Positions 16,977-24,503 of a stretch of DNA of 64,000 bases are shown here, one piece after another. The DNA lies in the NCBI GenBank assembly GCA_017577365.1, contig PKRJ01000002.1, positions 1 through 64,000 on the forward strand. Reading direction: 5' to 3'. Each line of letters begins with the position of its first letter. Position 1 is the stretch's first letter. A program made the position numbers and the translations under genes. Under the pieces are notes generated by a model. It was given only the letters and a program-made list of their open reading frames with translations, was not told the DNA's origin and did no database searches. The DNA is from Gammaproteobacteria bacterium (lineage in GTDB: Bacteria; Pseudomonadota; Gammaproteobacteria; Steroidobacterales; Rariloculaceae).

Positions 16977-17680
16977 TCTCCGGCCCGAGGCCCGGGCGTG
17001 TTGCCGCCTCCGACCGGGCGGGCAGAAGCGAGCTCGCGAGGCCGTTTCGCGAAGGCCAGCAGGAACCGATCGACGACGCGCGTCGCCCGTTCCCGAATCG
17101 CCTCCGGACTCGGCCTCTCGCCGAGCAGCAGCCCCTGGATGATCCACCAGTGGACCATCATGCCGATCAGAAACTCGGCCGCTTCCTCGGCGCTGCCCGG
17201 ATCTAGAACCCCTTTGCGCTCGAGCTCGGCGAAGTACGCGGCGAGCATGCCGCGGCTTCGGAGGGGCGCGCGCTCGAAGTACAGGCTCGCGATATCCGGG
17301 AAGCGATCCCGCTCGGCGATGATCAGCCTGAGAAGCGCGTGATGCCGGCTCGAGAACAGCTGCTCGAGGCGCTGGACCGAGAACTCGATCAGGCACGTCC
17401 GAGGGTCGGCCGCGGTGTTGAGGCGCGGCTCGTGCGTCGAAGACGAGGCGAGCACGTCCTCGACGACGGCACGAAACAGGTCGTCCTTCGTCGGAAAGTA
17501 ACTGTACAGCGTCGCTTTCGATCCGCCCGAAACTTCGAGGATCGCATCGATCGACGTGGCCCCGTATCCGTCCCTCAGGAACAGCTCCGTCGCAGCTTCC
17601 AGGATTCTCGCGAGTCTCTCGCGGCCGCGCGACGATTGAGGCTGCACGCCGCCGTTATTGCCCGTGTCTTCCATGCCCAT
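16964..17680 (-). CDS. TetR/AcrR-family transcriptional regulator
   Basis: 238 residues. The N-terminal helix-turn-helix is clear: ILEAATELFLRDGYGATSIDAI then SGGSKATLYSYFPTKDDLF, about residues 25-70. The ligand-binding part resembles the AefR-like/TetR_C group (LLRLIIAERDRFPDIASLYFE). It is the second gene of a two-gene operon, 18 bases after the nitroreductase, so it probably autoregulates that operon through the palindrome upstream at 18306-18320. The effector is not evident; nitroreductase partners suggest a quinone, nitro compound or electrophile (inference). Confidence 0.9.
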   Translation of the reverse strand: MGMEDTGNNGGVQPQSSRGRERLARILEAATELFLRDGYGATSIDAILEVSGGSKATLYSYFPTKDDLFRAVVEDVLASSSTHEPRLNTAADPRTCLIEFSVQRLEQLFSSRHHALLRLIIAERDRFPDIASLYFERAPLRSRGMLAAYFAELERKGVLDPGSAEEAAEFLIGMMVHWWIIQGLLLGERPSPEAIRERATRVVDRFLLAFAKRPRELASARPVGGGNTPGPRAGDAAA

Positions 17681-17698
17681 GTCTCCATCCTCTGAACA

Positions 17699-18268
17699 TC
17701 AGGGTCTTTCGACGACGATTTCCCCGACGTCGCGCCGCTTCTGCGTCGGCACGACCCTCGGCCTCCCATACCAGAAAAGACCGACCACGGACTCGGCGTC
17801 CGCGTCGATGCCGACGATCTCGAAGAATCGCGGCTCGCGCGTCACCGCCCCCGTGGTCCATTTCACGCCCAATCCGCTCTTCCACATGTAGAGCATCAAG
17901 TTTTGCACCGCGCAGCAGCAGGCCGCGTAATCCTCGCGTTCACGCAGCGGATCGTCGCTCCGCATGCACGTCACGACGAAAAACGCCGGAATCGCGCCCC
18001 AGCGCCTCCTGCGCGCTTCGGCCGCGGCGTCCCCTTTCGCGGCCCGCTCGACCTCGACCGCGAGATCGACGATCGCCGCGGCCGTGCGCTCTCCGATCAC
18101 ATAGAACCGCCAAGGTTCCGTAAGGCGGTGATTCGGCGCCCAGCGGGCGAGCTCGATGGCCTCGAGGAGACGCTCGGTGCCGGGCGGCTCGGGCTCGAAC
18201 AGGTCGATCGAACGGCGCGATCTGATCAACTCCGCGAGGTGGGCGAGGCCTTCTGGACTGTCGCGCAT
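17699..18268 (-). CDS. Nitroreductase-family flavoprotein (YdjA-like)
   Basis: 189-residue single-domain FMN-binding oxidoreductase. It has the RSRRSIDLFEP-type N-terminal phosphate-binding arginines, the helix ELARWAPNHRLTEPWRF that contacts FMN, a CCCAVQNLML helix, and the GLGVKWTTG segment typical of the short YdjA/TdsD group. The usual reactions are NAD(P)H-dependent reductions of nitro groups or quinones. Start ATG 18268 follows GAGGG; the longer in-frame start at 18304 has no such site. It is first in an operon with tetR. Confidence 0.88.
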   Translation of the reverse strand: MRDSPEGLAHLAELIRSRRSIDLFEPEPPGTERLLEAIELARWAPNHRLTEPWRFYVIGERTAAAIVDLAVEVERAAKGDAAAEARRRRWGAIPAFFVVTCMRSDDPLREREDYAACCCAVQNLMLYMWKSGLGVKWTTGAVTREPRFFEIVGIDADAESVVGLFWYGRPRVVPTQKRRDVGEIVVERP

Positions 18269-18305
18269 CGAAATCCCTCGAATACACTGCCGACCCGATG
18301 CCAAC

Positions 18306-18320
18306 CTGCTATTCTAGCAG
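18306..18320. promoter_or_regulatory. Palindromic operator candidate for the nitroreductase-tetR operon
   Basis: CTGCTA-TTC-TAGCAG: two perfect six-base arms around three bases, 38-52 bases upstream of the nitroreductase start. On the minus strand it contains TAGAAT, a plausible -10 box, so a bound repressor would block it. TetR proteins commonly bind 15-19 base palindromes in this position. Assignment to the adjacent TetR is inference. Confidence 0.35.
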
Positions 18321-18388
18321 TCGAGCTTCGCGCCAAGACTGTATGTAGGGGAATAGATTATTGGTTTGCCGCGCACTCGAACCGCGGG

Positions 18389-18515
18389 ATGAGCACGGAA
18401 CCGATATCGCCGTCGGAGCGGGTGCGGTCGGGCTCGCGGTTGCCGCGGTTCGCCGTCCACGGCGGCGACGTCATCGTGCTCGAGAAAGACGCGTCCGTGG
18501 GTGAAGAGACCGAGC
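18389..18515 (+). pseudogene. Remnant of an FAD-dependent oxidoreductase N-terminus
   Basis: Three consecutive pieces in different frames rebuild the start of a DAO/L-2-hydroxyglutarate-oxidase type flavoprotein. ATG 18389 gives MSTE; from 18403 another frame gives DIAVGAGAVGLAVAA, the dinucleotide-binding loop; from about 18452 a third frame gives GGDVIVLEKDASVGEET, the second strand and the conserved LEK-x-x-x-x-GEET segment. The remainder of the protein is absent; the next bases belong to the end of the convergent lipoprotein gene. Two frameshifts plus a large deletion mean this is a fossil, not a gene. Confidence 0.6.
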
Positions 18516-18535
18516 CGCGCCGGCGCGCGGCGACG

Positions 18536-19528
18536 CTAGTTGCGCGCGCTGAACTGCCGTTCGAAGAAAGCCCGCGCGCTGTTGCGGAGGAACGGGAAGT
18601 AGAACACGGACGTGCGGTGCCCCGTGGGCAGATAGAGCGTCTCGGGCTCGCCGAGCGCGCGCCGCAGCTTCTCCTGCGACTCGAACGGCACGATCATGTC
18701 CGTGCGGGTGACCACGAGCAAGATATCCTCGGCGTCGACATACGGCGCGAACCTGAGCGGATCGGAGTCGATCATCTCGGCGAGGCGTTCCGCGAGCCGC
18801 TCGCGGCTGGTGCCGCTCTCGCGCAACGCCTGATTGATCTGGCGCGCGACGGCACGGTAGCTCGTGTTCACCATCAGGTGCGGCAGATCACCGCCCGCCA
18901 TCGCCGCGACGACCGCGTCGATCCGATCGTCGAGCGCGGCGAGCATGACCGCGGCCATGCCGCCGAAGCTGATGCCGAATACTCCGATCTCGCCCAGCTC
19001 CGGCTGCCGCTCGACCCAGTCCAGAATCCTCTTGTAGTCAAAAATATTTCGTTTGATGATGCTTTCGGGATCGTTGAGAACGCTCGCGAGCGGATCGTCC
19101 AGCCGATCGACGATCACCGTCGCCCAGCCGCGATCGGCGAAGTACTTGCCGAAATAGCGCGACACGAGCATGTTGCCGTTCGCGATCGGCAGCACGACGA
19201 TGACCGGCGTGACGTCCGATCCGGCGACGTCGTAGTACTCGAGCCTGATCTCTCCGAGCTCTATCCTCCCGGAGCCGTCCTTCACCGCGGGCAGTATCAC
19301 CTCGTGCACGGTGAAATCGCGCCGATCTCGCAAGGCGTCGGTCTTGGGCGCCTTCGGCTCGTATTCGAAGCGGAAGGCTTCGGCGAGAGTCGTCGGCAGC
19401 GATTCCGGCCCGTCGTAGTCGTCCGTCATCGGCTGGCGCGTGACGCAGCCCGCGAGCGCGGCCGCGGCGAGCCCTGCGGCCACGAGGCCGCGACGCCGAA
19501 TAGCCGACCGCAGCCGACGGATTGTCAC
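18536..19528 (-). CDS. Alpha/beta-hydrolase lipoprotein
   Basis: 330-residue predicted lipoprotein with a twin-Arg-rich basic start and lipobox LAGC near residue 30, so probably periplasmic and membrane-anchored. The mature part is an alpha/beta hydrolase: nucleophile elbow GISFGG, acid in TRTDMIVPFESQ and a histidine in TGHRTSVFYF at the expected order and spacing. The substrate is unknown. Start GTG 19528 was preferred because GTGA overlaps the stop of the upstream BNR-like gene; a longer frame lacks support. The two lipoproteins are translationally coupled and likely act together. Confidence 0.82.
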   Translation of the reverse strand: MTIRRLRSAIRRRGLVAAGLAAAALAGCVTRQPMTDDYDGPESLPTTLAEAFRFEYEPKAPKTDALRDRRDFTVHEVILPAVKDGSGRIELGEIRLEYYDVAGSDVTPVIVVLPIANGNMLVSRYFGKYFADRGWATVIVDRLDDPLASVLNDPESIIKRNIFDYKRILDWVERQPELGEIGVFGISFGGMAAVMLAALDDRIDAVVAAMAGGDLPHLMVNTSYRAVARQINQALRESGTSRERLAERLAEMIDSDPLRFAPYVDAEDILLVVTRTDMIVPFESQEKLRRALGEPETLYLPTGHRTSVFYFPFLRNSARAFFERQFSARN

Positions 19529-20802
19529 GGCAAGCGAACCTCGGCGCTCCTGACGCGCGCCTCGCGCGCATCCGTCCACGCGAGCACGAGCCGCCCGTCC
19601 GCGGCGACGAGCTGCGGGACGTCGAGCGGCTGCGCGGCATCGTCACGTGCGACTCGAACGATCTCGCCTAGCGCGCCGTCGCGCGCCACGCGACGCACCG
19701 CGAGCTCGATACCGCCCGCGGGCCCCTTGCGCCACCAGCTCACGGCGGCATCGCCGTCGTCGAGCAGCGCGACGCCGACCTGCCCGAACGCATCGCCCGA
19801 GTCGATATCCACGGGCGCGCCGAAGCTCGCGCCGCCGTCGGCCGAGCGCGCGAGCCGCACCCGCGGCACGCCGTGCGCGGCCGTGAACCACGCGACCACG
19901 ACTTCCGCGCCGTCGGCGGCCATCGCCGGCCCGTTGACCGGACAGCCTTCGATGCGCCAGCCGTCGGGCCCGAGCACGACCGGCGCGCTCCACTCGCCGC
20001 CGACGAACCGCCGCACGACGATATCCCTGATCTCCTCCTCGGTGCGGTCTCGATACGCGACGACGGGGCCGCCCGACGCGGCCGCCGCGGCCGTACGGCA
20101 GCAATCGCAGGCAAGCTCGTCGACCTCGCCATCCGCGATGCGCGTGCCGTCGGCGCGAATGCGCGCGAAACGCAGGCTCGTGCCGACCGGCGGACCTTCC
20201 GGATCGAAGTCGCCCGACTCGAACAGCGCGGCCATCCTACTGCCGTCGAGCCATACGACGCCGATATCCTCGTCCCACGGGAACCACGATACGAAGCCGT
20301 GCTCGCTCAGCGTCCCGTCGAGATTGAGCAGCGCACCTTCGCCGAACGTCGTCCCGCCGTCCGTCGACAGCGCGAAGACGATGTCGTACGCCCCGACGCT
20401 GCCGGGCACGCTGCGCAGCCAGTGCGCGGCCCACAGATCCGCCGTGATCGGCAGGATGCTCGGGAAATCGGCCCAGCTCACGAGAAGATTATCGCCGCTT
20501 ACGACCGTGCGTGGTGCGCCGAAGGCGCCGTTCTCGAGCGCGCCGAGCTTGAGCGCCGTGCCCTCCGTCGCGGGCTCGAGCCAGCTGAGGACGATCCCGC
20601 CGTCCGGGCCGGCCGCGAGATGCGCCTGGCCGCTACCCGCGACGGCCGGCACATCGAGCTCGCGCCATCCCGTGTCTCGCCGTGAAGCCGCGGGCAGGTC
20701 GCCCGAGGTGGTGGGCGCGGGCCGCTCGCCGCTCTCGCACCCGGCCGCCAGAACGGCCGCGGCCGCGAGCAACGCAGATCTTGTCATCGAAGTTATCGAC
20801 AT
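19525..20802 (-). CDS. BNR/sialidase-like beta-propeller lipoprotein
   Basis: 425-residue lipoprotein (lipobox AAGC about residue 22). The mature part is a beta-propeller with repeated S-x-D-G-G-x-x-F (Asp-box/BNR) units, for example STDGGTTFG and SADGGASFG. These repeats occur in sialidases but also in many non-enzymatic propellers, and I see no sialidase Arg triad or FRIP motif. A conserved ACDCCRTAA motif in the middle (about residue 230) places three Cys together, possibly for metal binding. Start is ATG 20802 or 20787. A long structured leader precedes it. Confidence 0.75.
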   Translation of the reverse strand: MSITSMTRSALLAAAAVLAAGCESGERPAPTTSGDLPAASRRDTGWRELDVPAVAGSGQAHLAAGPDGGIVLSWLEPATEGTALKLGALENGAFGAPRTVVSGDNLLVSWADFPSILPITADLWAAHWLRSVPGSVGAYDIVFALSTDGGTTFGEGALLNLDGTLSEHGFVSWFPWDEDIGVVWLDGSRMAALFESGDFDPEGPPVGTSLRFARIRADGTRIADGEVDELACDCCRTAAAAASGGPVVAYRDRTEEEIRDIVVRRFVGGEWSAPVVLGPDGWRIEGCPVNGPAMAADGAEVVVAWFTAAHGVPRVRLARSADGGASFGAPVDIDSGDAFGQVGVALLDDGDAAVSWWRKGPAGGIELAVRRVARDGALGEIVRVARDDAAQPLDVPQLVAADGRLVLAWTDAREARVRSAEVRLP

Positions 20803-20863
20803 CGATCCCGATCGGAGACGTCGCAGATCGGTCGCTATGCTATCGTGAAGCGAGGGGTGATCG

Positions 20864-20992
20864 CCATTCGCGTCGAGATTCGAGCGCGACGCGAATGCGC
20901 GACGAGCACGAAAGCGGAGCCCCGGGAAGCGACGCTCTGGGGGTCGGTTGGTTGAGAGGGACAACCATGGGCGCGCACACTCCCCGGGGCTC
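20864..20992 (-). ncRNA. Candidate structured leader or small RNA upstream of the BNR-like lipoprotein
   Basis: On the minus strand a TACAAT -10 box (20997-21002) is followed five bases later by a 10-base GC stem arm at 20983-20992. This pairs perfectly with 20917-20926 and encloses a smaller GGTTG/CAACC hairpin (20946-20966). Next comes a second hairpin with a perfect 11-base stem (20864-20874 with 20887-20897). The start codon of the lipoprotein is 62 bases further on. I checked for SRP, 6S, tRNA and common riboswitch signatures by eye and saw none. A leader or an independent sRNA is possible. Confidence 0.35.
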
Positions 20993-21089
20993 GCGCATTG
21001 TACGGGATTCTTCCACATGTTGAATAGTCGAAATGCTCACTAGAATAGAGCTTGATCGCCTTTCCACGGCCCTCTTGCAGTGCACGACT

Positions 21090-21095
21090 TATAAT
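21090..21095 (+). promoter_or_regulatory. -10 box TATAAT ahead of cytochrome b561
   Basis: A perfect consensus -10 hexamer 57 bases upstream of ATG 21152. No good -35 is found at 16-18 bases; the region there is CACGGC. It may depend on an activator or an alternative sigma factor. Confidence 0.4.
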
Positions 21096-21151
21096 CGCGT
21101 GTGGATGCGCGTTCTGCCCCGCCTCCATTTCTGAAGCTCTCGGAAGGATCG

Positions 21152-21775
21152 ATGCCGCTCAGGGATACGTCGAACGGCTACGGATGGCTGTCGATCGCGT
21201 TGCACTGGATCACCGCGATCGTGGTGCTCGTGCTGCTATTTGTCGGCGATACCATCTCGACGCTCGAAGGCGACGAGCGCGACGATGCGTTGCTGTTGCA
21301 CACGTCGATCGCGATCACCGCGTATGTCGTGTTGTGGGCGCGAGTCGTGCTGCGCTTCGTGCAGAAGCATCCCGGGCCGCTGCCGAAGCAGCGAGGCCTC
21401 TTCTACGAGATAGGTAAGGTGGCCCACTACGTCCTCGTCGTCGCGATAGCGGTGATGCTCGTGACCGGTCCGCTGATGGTCTGGTTCGGCGGCGAGGGTA
21501 TCGAAGTGTGGGATTGGCTCGTGATCCCGAGCCCGTTCGAAGCGAATTTCGCGGTGCGCGACGCGCTGCATCGCGTGCACGCCACGTCCGCGCTCGTGAT
21601 TCTGATCCTGACGCTGCTGCACATCGGCGGCGTGTACAAGCACGCCGCGTTCAATCAGGACGGAACGTTCAGCAAGATGCTGGTTCCGGCGAAACCCGAC
21701 GAGAATCGCGACGCTTCCCGTCGAGCCGAAGCCGACCGAGGAACGCCGGCGCGTGCCGCTCACGACGAGCCATGA
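21152..21775 (+). CDS. Cytochrome b561-type di-haem membrane protein
   Basis: 207 residues with four transmembrane helices and the histidines expected for two b haems: the IALHWITAI helix, the LLLHTSIAI helix, VAHYVLV, and the pair HRVHATSA/TLLHIGGVYKHAAF. Members of this family move electrons between quinol and periplasmic partners, some as superoxide:quinone oxidoreductases. The C-terminus is a charged tail. Start ATG 21152 follows GGAAGGA. The DUF456 gene begins 22 bases downstream, so co-transcription is likely. Confidence 0.9.
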   Translation: MPLRDTSNGYGWLSIALHWITAIVVLVLLFVGDTISTLEGDERDDALLLHTSIAITAYVVLWARVVLRFVQKHPGPLPKQRGLFYEIGKVAHYVLVVAIAVMLVTGPLMVWFGGEGIEVWDWLVIPSPFEANFAVRDALHRVHATSALVILILTLLHIGGVYKHAAFNQDGTFSKMLVPAKPDENRDASRRAEADRGTPARAAHDEP

Positions 21776-21797
21776 GCGCGCGACGCGGCGCCGACCG

Positions 21798-22280
21798 ATG
21801 ACCACCGCCCTGCTCTGGTCGCTCGCCGTCCTCCTGATCGTCGCGGGGCTGGTCGGCCTCGTCTTACCCGCGCTGCCGGGCCAGATTCTGATGTTCGCCG
21901 GCTTCGTCGTCGGCGCGTGGGCCGAAGACTTCCAGCACGTCGGCGCGCCGACGCTGACGCTGCTCGGGCTGCTCGCGGTGTTGTCGTACGTCGCGGACTT
22001 CGCGGCCGGCTCTCTCGGCGCGAGCCGCTACGGCGCGTCGCGGCGAGCCGTCGTCGGCGCCGCGCTCGGCGCGTTCGCGGGCCTTTTCCTCGGGCTCGTC
22101 GGCGTGCTCGTCGGGCCGTTCGTCGGCGCGCTGCTCGGCGAGCTCTCGGCACGCAGATCGCTGCTCGACGCGGGACGCGCCGGCTTCGGCGCGACGCTCG
22201 GAATGATCCTCGGGACCGCCGCGAAGCTCGCGCTCGGCTTCGCGATGATCGGCGTCTTCGTCGTGATGCGCTTCGTGTAG
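21798..22280 (+). CDS. DUF456 membrane protein
   Basis: 160 residues, strongly hydrophobic, with about four to five transmembrane segments and many small residues. It has the family pattern LVGLVLPALPGQILMFAG near the start and a G-rich central region with ARRAVVG-type glycine zippers. DUF456 proteins have no established function. ATG 21798 is the likely start; an in-frame ATG at 21753 would overlap the previous gene. Confidence 0.75.
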   Translation: MTTALLWSLAVLLIVAGLVGLVLPALPGQILMFAGFVVGAWAEDFQHVGAPTLTLLGLLAVLSYVADFAAGSLGASRYGASRRAVVGAALGAFAGLFLGLVGVLVGPFVGALLGELSARRSLLDAGRAGFGATLGMILGTAAKLALGFAMIGVFVVMRFV

Positions 22281-22297
22281 CGTTCGCGCGTGAGCGC

Positions 22298-23161
22298 TCA
22301 GGCGTGCATCAGCAGCACCGGAAACGACGTCTTCGTCACGAGATACTCCGTGACTCCGCCGAGGACCATCTCGCGCAAACGCCCGCGCGTGTACGCTCCG
22401 GCGAGCAGCGTGTCGGCGTTCTCCGCGCGAGCCGCCTCGACGAGCGCGGGCCCCTCGTCGCCGCGCTCGACCCGTTTCGTGCGCGCGGCGACGCCGTGCC
22501 TCGCGAGCCACTCGCACATCTCCTCGCTCGTCGGCCCGCGATTGCGCCGGCCGCCGCCGACCGTGATGAGCACGACGTCCTCCGCCGCCTCGAGTAACGG
22601 CAACGACGCATGCACGGCGAGCGTCTCGGTGCGACCCGCGTTCCACGCGATCGCGATGCGGCGCACCGGCGCGGCTTCCCCTCGATGCGGCAGCACGAGC
22701 ACGGGACGCAGCGAATCGAGCAGCGCGCTGATCAAGACCATCCATGCCTTCTCGCCGCCGTGCTCCGCCGGGCGTGAGACGACGATCAGATCGCTCGCGC
22801 CGCCGACGGCGGACATCAGCTCGTAGGGTGCGCCGTCCAGGGCGCGCCAGCTGGCGTGCGGCCGCTCGCGCGATCCCGGTGCATCGGTGACGGGATATCC
22901 GGCGTCGTCGGCATAGGCGCGGAACAGCCGCTCGGCCGCCGCGGCGGCGCGCTCCGCCTCCTCGCCGATCGGCACGACCCACGCGCCGCGCCGGCTCATC
23001 GTCCAGAGATCGGCCATATCCCAATTGCCGGGCTCGAGCGGCACCGGGCGAAAGTGGCGTCCGAGCACGTCCGCGCCGAGCTGCGCGCCCAGTCGAAACG
23101 CCGTCGCGAGCAGCGCTCGGCACTCGGGACGGTCGGCTGTCGGAACCAGTATCGCGCGCAT
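22298..23161 (-). CDS. Universal stress protein, tandem-type
   Basis: 287 residues with two Usp-like halves. The N-terminus MRAILVPTAD and the mid-protein RRIAIAWNAGR-x-x-E are the first strands of each half; the C-terminal half ends TLLAGAYTRGR-x-x-x-x-x-GGVTEYLV, matching the nucleotide-binding G-x-x-G-x-x-x-x-x-G pattern only partly. The role is stress survival in general terms. Start 23161 follows GGAGAGAAG. It is downstream of the PGPGW gene by 79 bases. Confidence 0.85.
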   Translation of the reverse strand: MRAILVPTADRPECRALLATAFRLGAQLGADVLGRHFRPVPLEPGNWDMADLWTMSRRGAWVVPIGEEAERAAAAAERLFRAYADDAGYPVTDAPGSRERPHASWRALDGAPYELMSAVGGASDLIVVSRPAEHGGEKAWMVLISALLDSLRPVLVLPHRGEAAPVRRIAIAWNAGRTETLAVHASLPLLEAAEDVVLITVGGGRRNRGPTSEEMCEWLARHGVAARTKRVERGDEGPALVEAARAENADTLLAGAYTRGRLREMVLGGVTEYLVTKTSFPVLLMHA

Positions 23162-23240
23162 GCTTCTCTCCGATGAGTGGACTGCCCGTGATCGTCTTAC
23201 CGGCACGCCGCCCGCCCGCGTACGACGCGCTCCCGTCGCA

Positions 23241-23618
23241 TCACGGAGCGATCAGCGGGCTCCGTCCGTATCGTTGCCGCAGCCAGTTCATCGCGGACAA
23301 CACGTGCGGACGACGTACGAGCCACCGCTCGAATTGGTACTTGCCAGGATAATTCATGATGATGAGCCCGGCGAGCAATGTCAGCAGACCCTGTCCCGGA
23401 AGAAAGAGCAACGCGAAGCCCGCGATGAGCAGTATCGCGCCGAGCAGGTTCTTCGCCGCAAGCAGCAATAACCGAACGACGGGATGCCTCGACCGCTTCG
23501 CGAGCGGCACGCGCCGCTCCGGCAGGAAGTAGTCGGGCGGTATGCGCAGGATCATCGCCGGCACGAGCAGCGCGCCGAGCAACAGGCTCACGACCGAGAC
23601 GGCCATGAGCCACGGCAC
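23241..23618 (-). CDS. PGPGW-family membrane protein
   Basis: 125 residues from GTG 23618, with two or three transmembrane helices. The centre AKNLLGAILLIAGFALLFLPGQGLLTLLAGL matches the Pfam PGPGW transmembrane pattern (here LPGQGLL), and RIPPDYF is the usual loop before it. The family usually has about ten more N-terminal residues. Those are encoded upstream but without ATG, GTG or TTG; a GAGGAA site sits six bases before an ATC codon at 23648. The true start may thus be non-canonical. Function unknown. Confidence 0.7.
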   Translation of the reverse strand: MPWLMAVSVVSLLLGALLVPAMILRIPPDYFLPERRVPLAKRSRHPVVRLLLLAAKNLLGAILLIAGFALLFLPGQGLLTLLAGLIIMNYPGKYQFERWLVRRPHVLSAMNWLRQRYGRSPLIAP

Positions 23619-23704
23619 GTGCGGGGCGATCAGCTCGATGAGCTCGATAGGCGGTTCCTCGATTCAGCGAAGGCTCGGAACATTGCCGCTCGTGCCCGCA
23701 GCGG

Positions 23705-24499
23705 TCAAGAGGCATGGAGACCCGCGCGGCGGCGATAGCGCGCGGCCGGATCCTGTCGGTAGAACATCGCGAGCTGCCGGTACAGCGTCGGATACAGCAC
23801 GAGAAAATCGAGCGGCACGTCGAAGAACATCTCCGAGCAGACGGCGAAGAACTCTCCCGGATCCTCGCTCGCGTACGGATCGAGCCAGGTTTCCTCGCCG
23901 CGATCGACCTGCTCGACGAGCTCGTCGTACGCGGCCTGGAACGTCGACGTCCACTCGGAGACGCTCATGCCGCGATGCAGCGGCGGCATCCCGTTCACGG
24001 CGCCGTCGAGCTGATCGAGCTTGTGCGCGAACTCGTGCACGACGACGTTGTAGCCTTCGCCTTGCCCGCTCGCCTCGACGTCCTCCCAGCCGAGAACGAC
24101 CGGACCCGCTTCCCAGGCCTCGCCGCTCAGCACGTCGTCGCCGACGTGAACGACGCCCGCCTCGTCGACGCGCTCGCGGTTACGCACGACGAACTCGCCG
24201 GGGTAGAGAATCACGGATACGAAACCCTCGTAGCAATCGAGGCCGAGCTCGAGGATCGGCAGACACGCGAGCGCCGCGACGCGCGTTCGCATCGCGTCAT
24301 CGACCGCGAGGCCGCCCGCGGCCTCGATGCGCTTCTCGTGCAGGAACAGCAACGAGAGCTCTCCGAGGCGCGCGCGCTCGTCGTCGTCGAGCGTACGCAA
24401 AACCGGCACGGCGGCGAGCACCTCGTTCCACGTGTCGTCCGGAATGCGCCGCGTCGCGAGGATCTTGCGCCGCCGTTTGCTCTTCAGGAATCGGAACAC
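23705..24499 (-). CDS. mtfA: MtfA family zinc peptidase / Mlc anti-repressor
   Basis: 264 residues. HEFAHKLDQLDG holds the HExxH zinc motif; the downstream glutamate helix is around DPGEFFAVCSEMFF, as in MtfA. E. coli MtfA binds the glucose repressor Mlc and has aminopeptidase activity. No Mlc homologue is in this window. Start GTG 24499 is four bases past the stop of the upstream secreted protein gene, giving translational coupling. Confidence 0.9.
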   Translation of the reverse strand: MFRFLKSKRRRKILATRRIPDDTWNEVLAAVPVLRTLDDDERARLGELSLLFLHEKRIEAAGGLAVDDAMRTRVAALACLPILELGLDCYEGFVSVILYPGEFVVRNRERVDEAGVVHVGDDVLSGEAWEAGPVVLGWEDVEASGQGEGYNVVVHEFAHKLDQLDGAVNGMPPLHRGMSVSEWTSTFQAAYDELVEQVDRGEETWLDPYASEDPGEFFAVCSEMFFDVPLDFLVLYPTLYRQLAMFYRQDPAARYRRRAGLHAS

Positions 24500-24503
24500 T
24501 ACG

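Larger units (their letters stand above)
20803..21151. other. 349-base divergent intergenic region with RNA-structure potential
   Basis: This region separates the minus-strand BNR-like lipoprotein from plus-strand cytochrome b561. It holds two strong inverted repeats (20864-20897 and 20917-20992), a minus-strand TACAAT box at 20997-21002 and a plus-strand TATAAT at 21090-21095. No protein-coding content is convincing. Confidence 0.6.

Noticed and set aside
18536..20802. True sialidase function for the BNR lipoprotein
   Set aside because: Asp-box repeats are present but no sialidase FRIP motif or Arg triad could be seen, and no sialic acid genes are nearby.
20917..20992. SRP 4.5S RNA or selenocysteine tRNA
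   Set aside because: The conserved SRP domain IV sequence (GGAAG-x-AGCAG) is absent on both strands, and the anticodon and T arms of a tRNA are missing.
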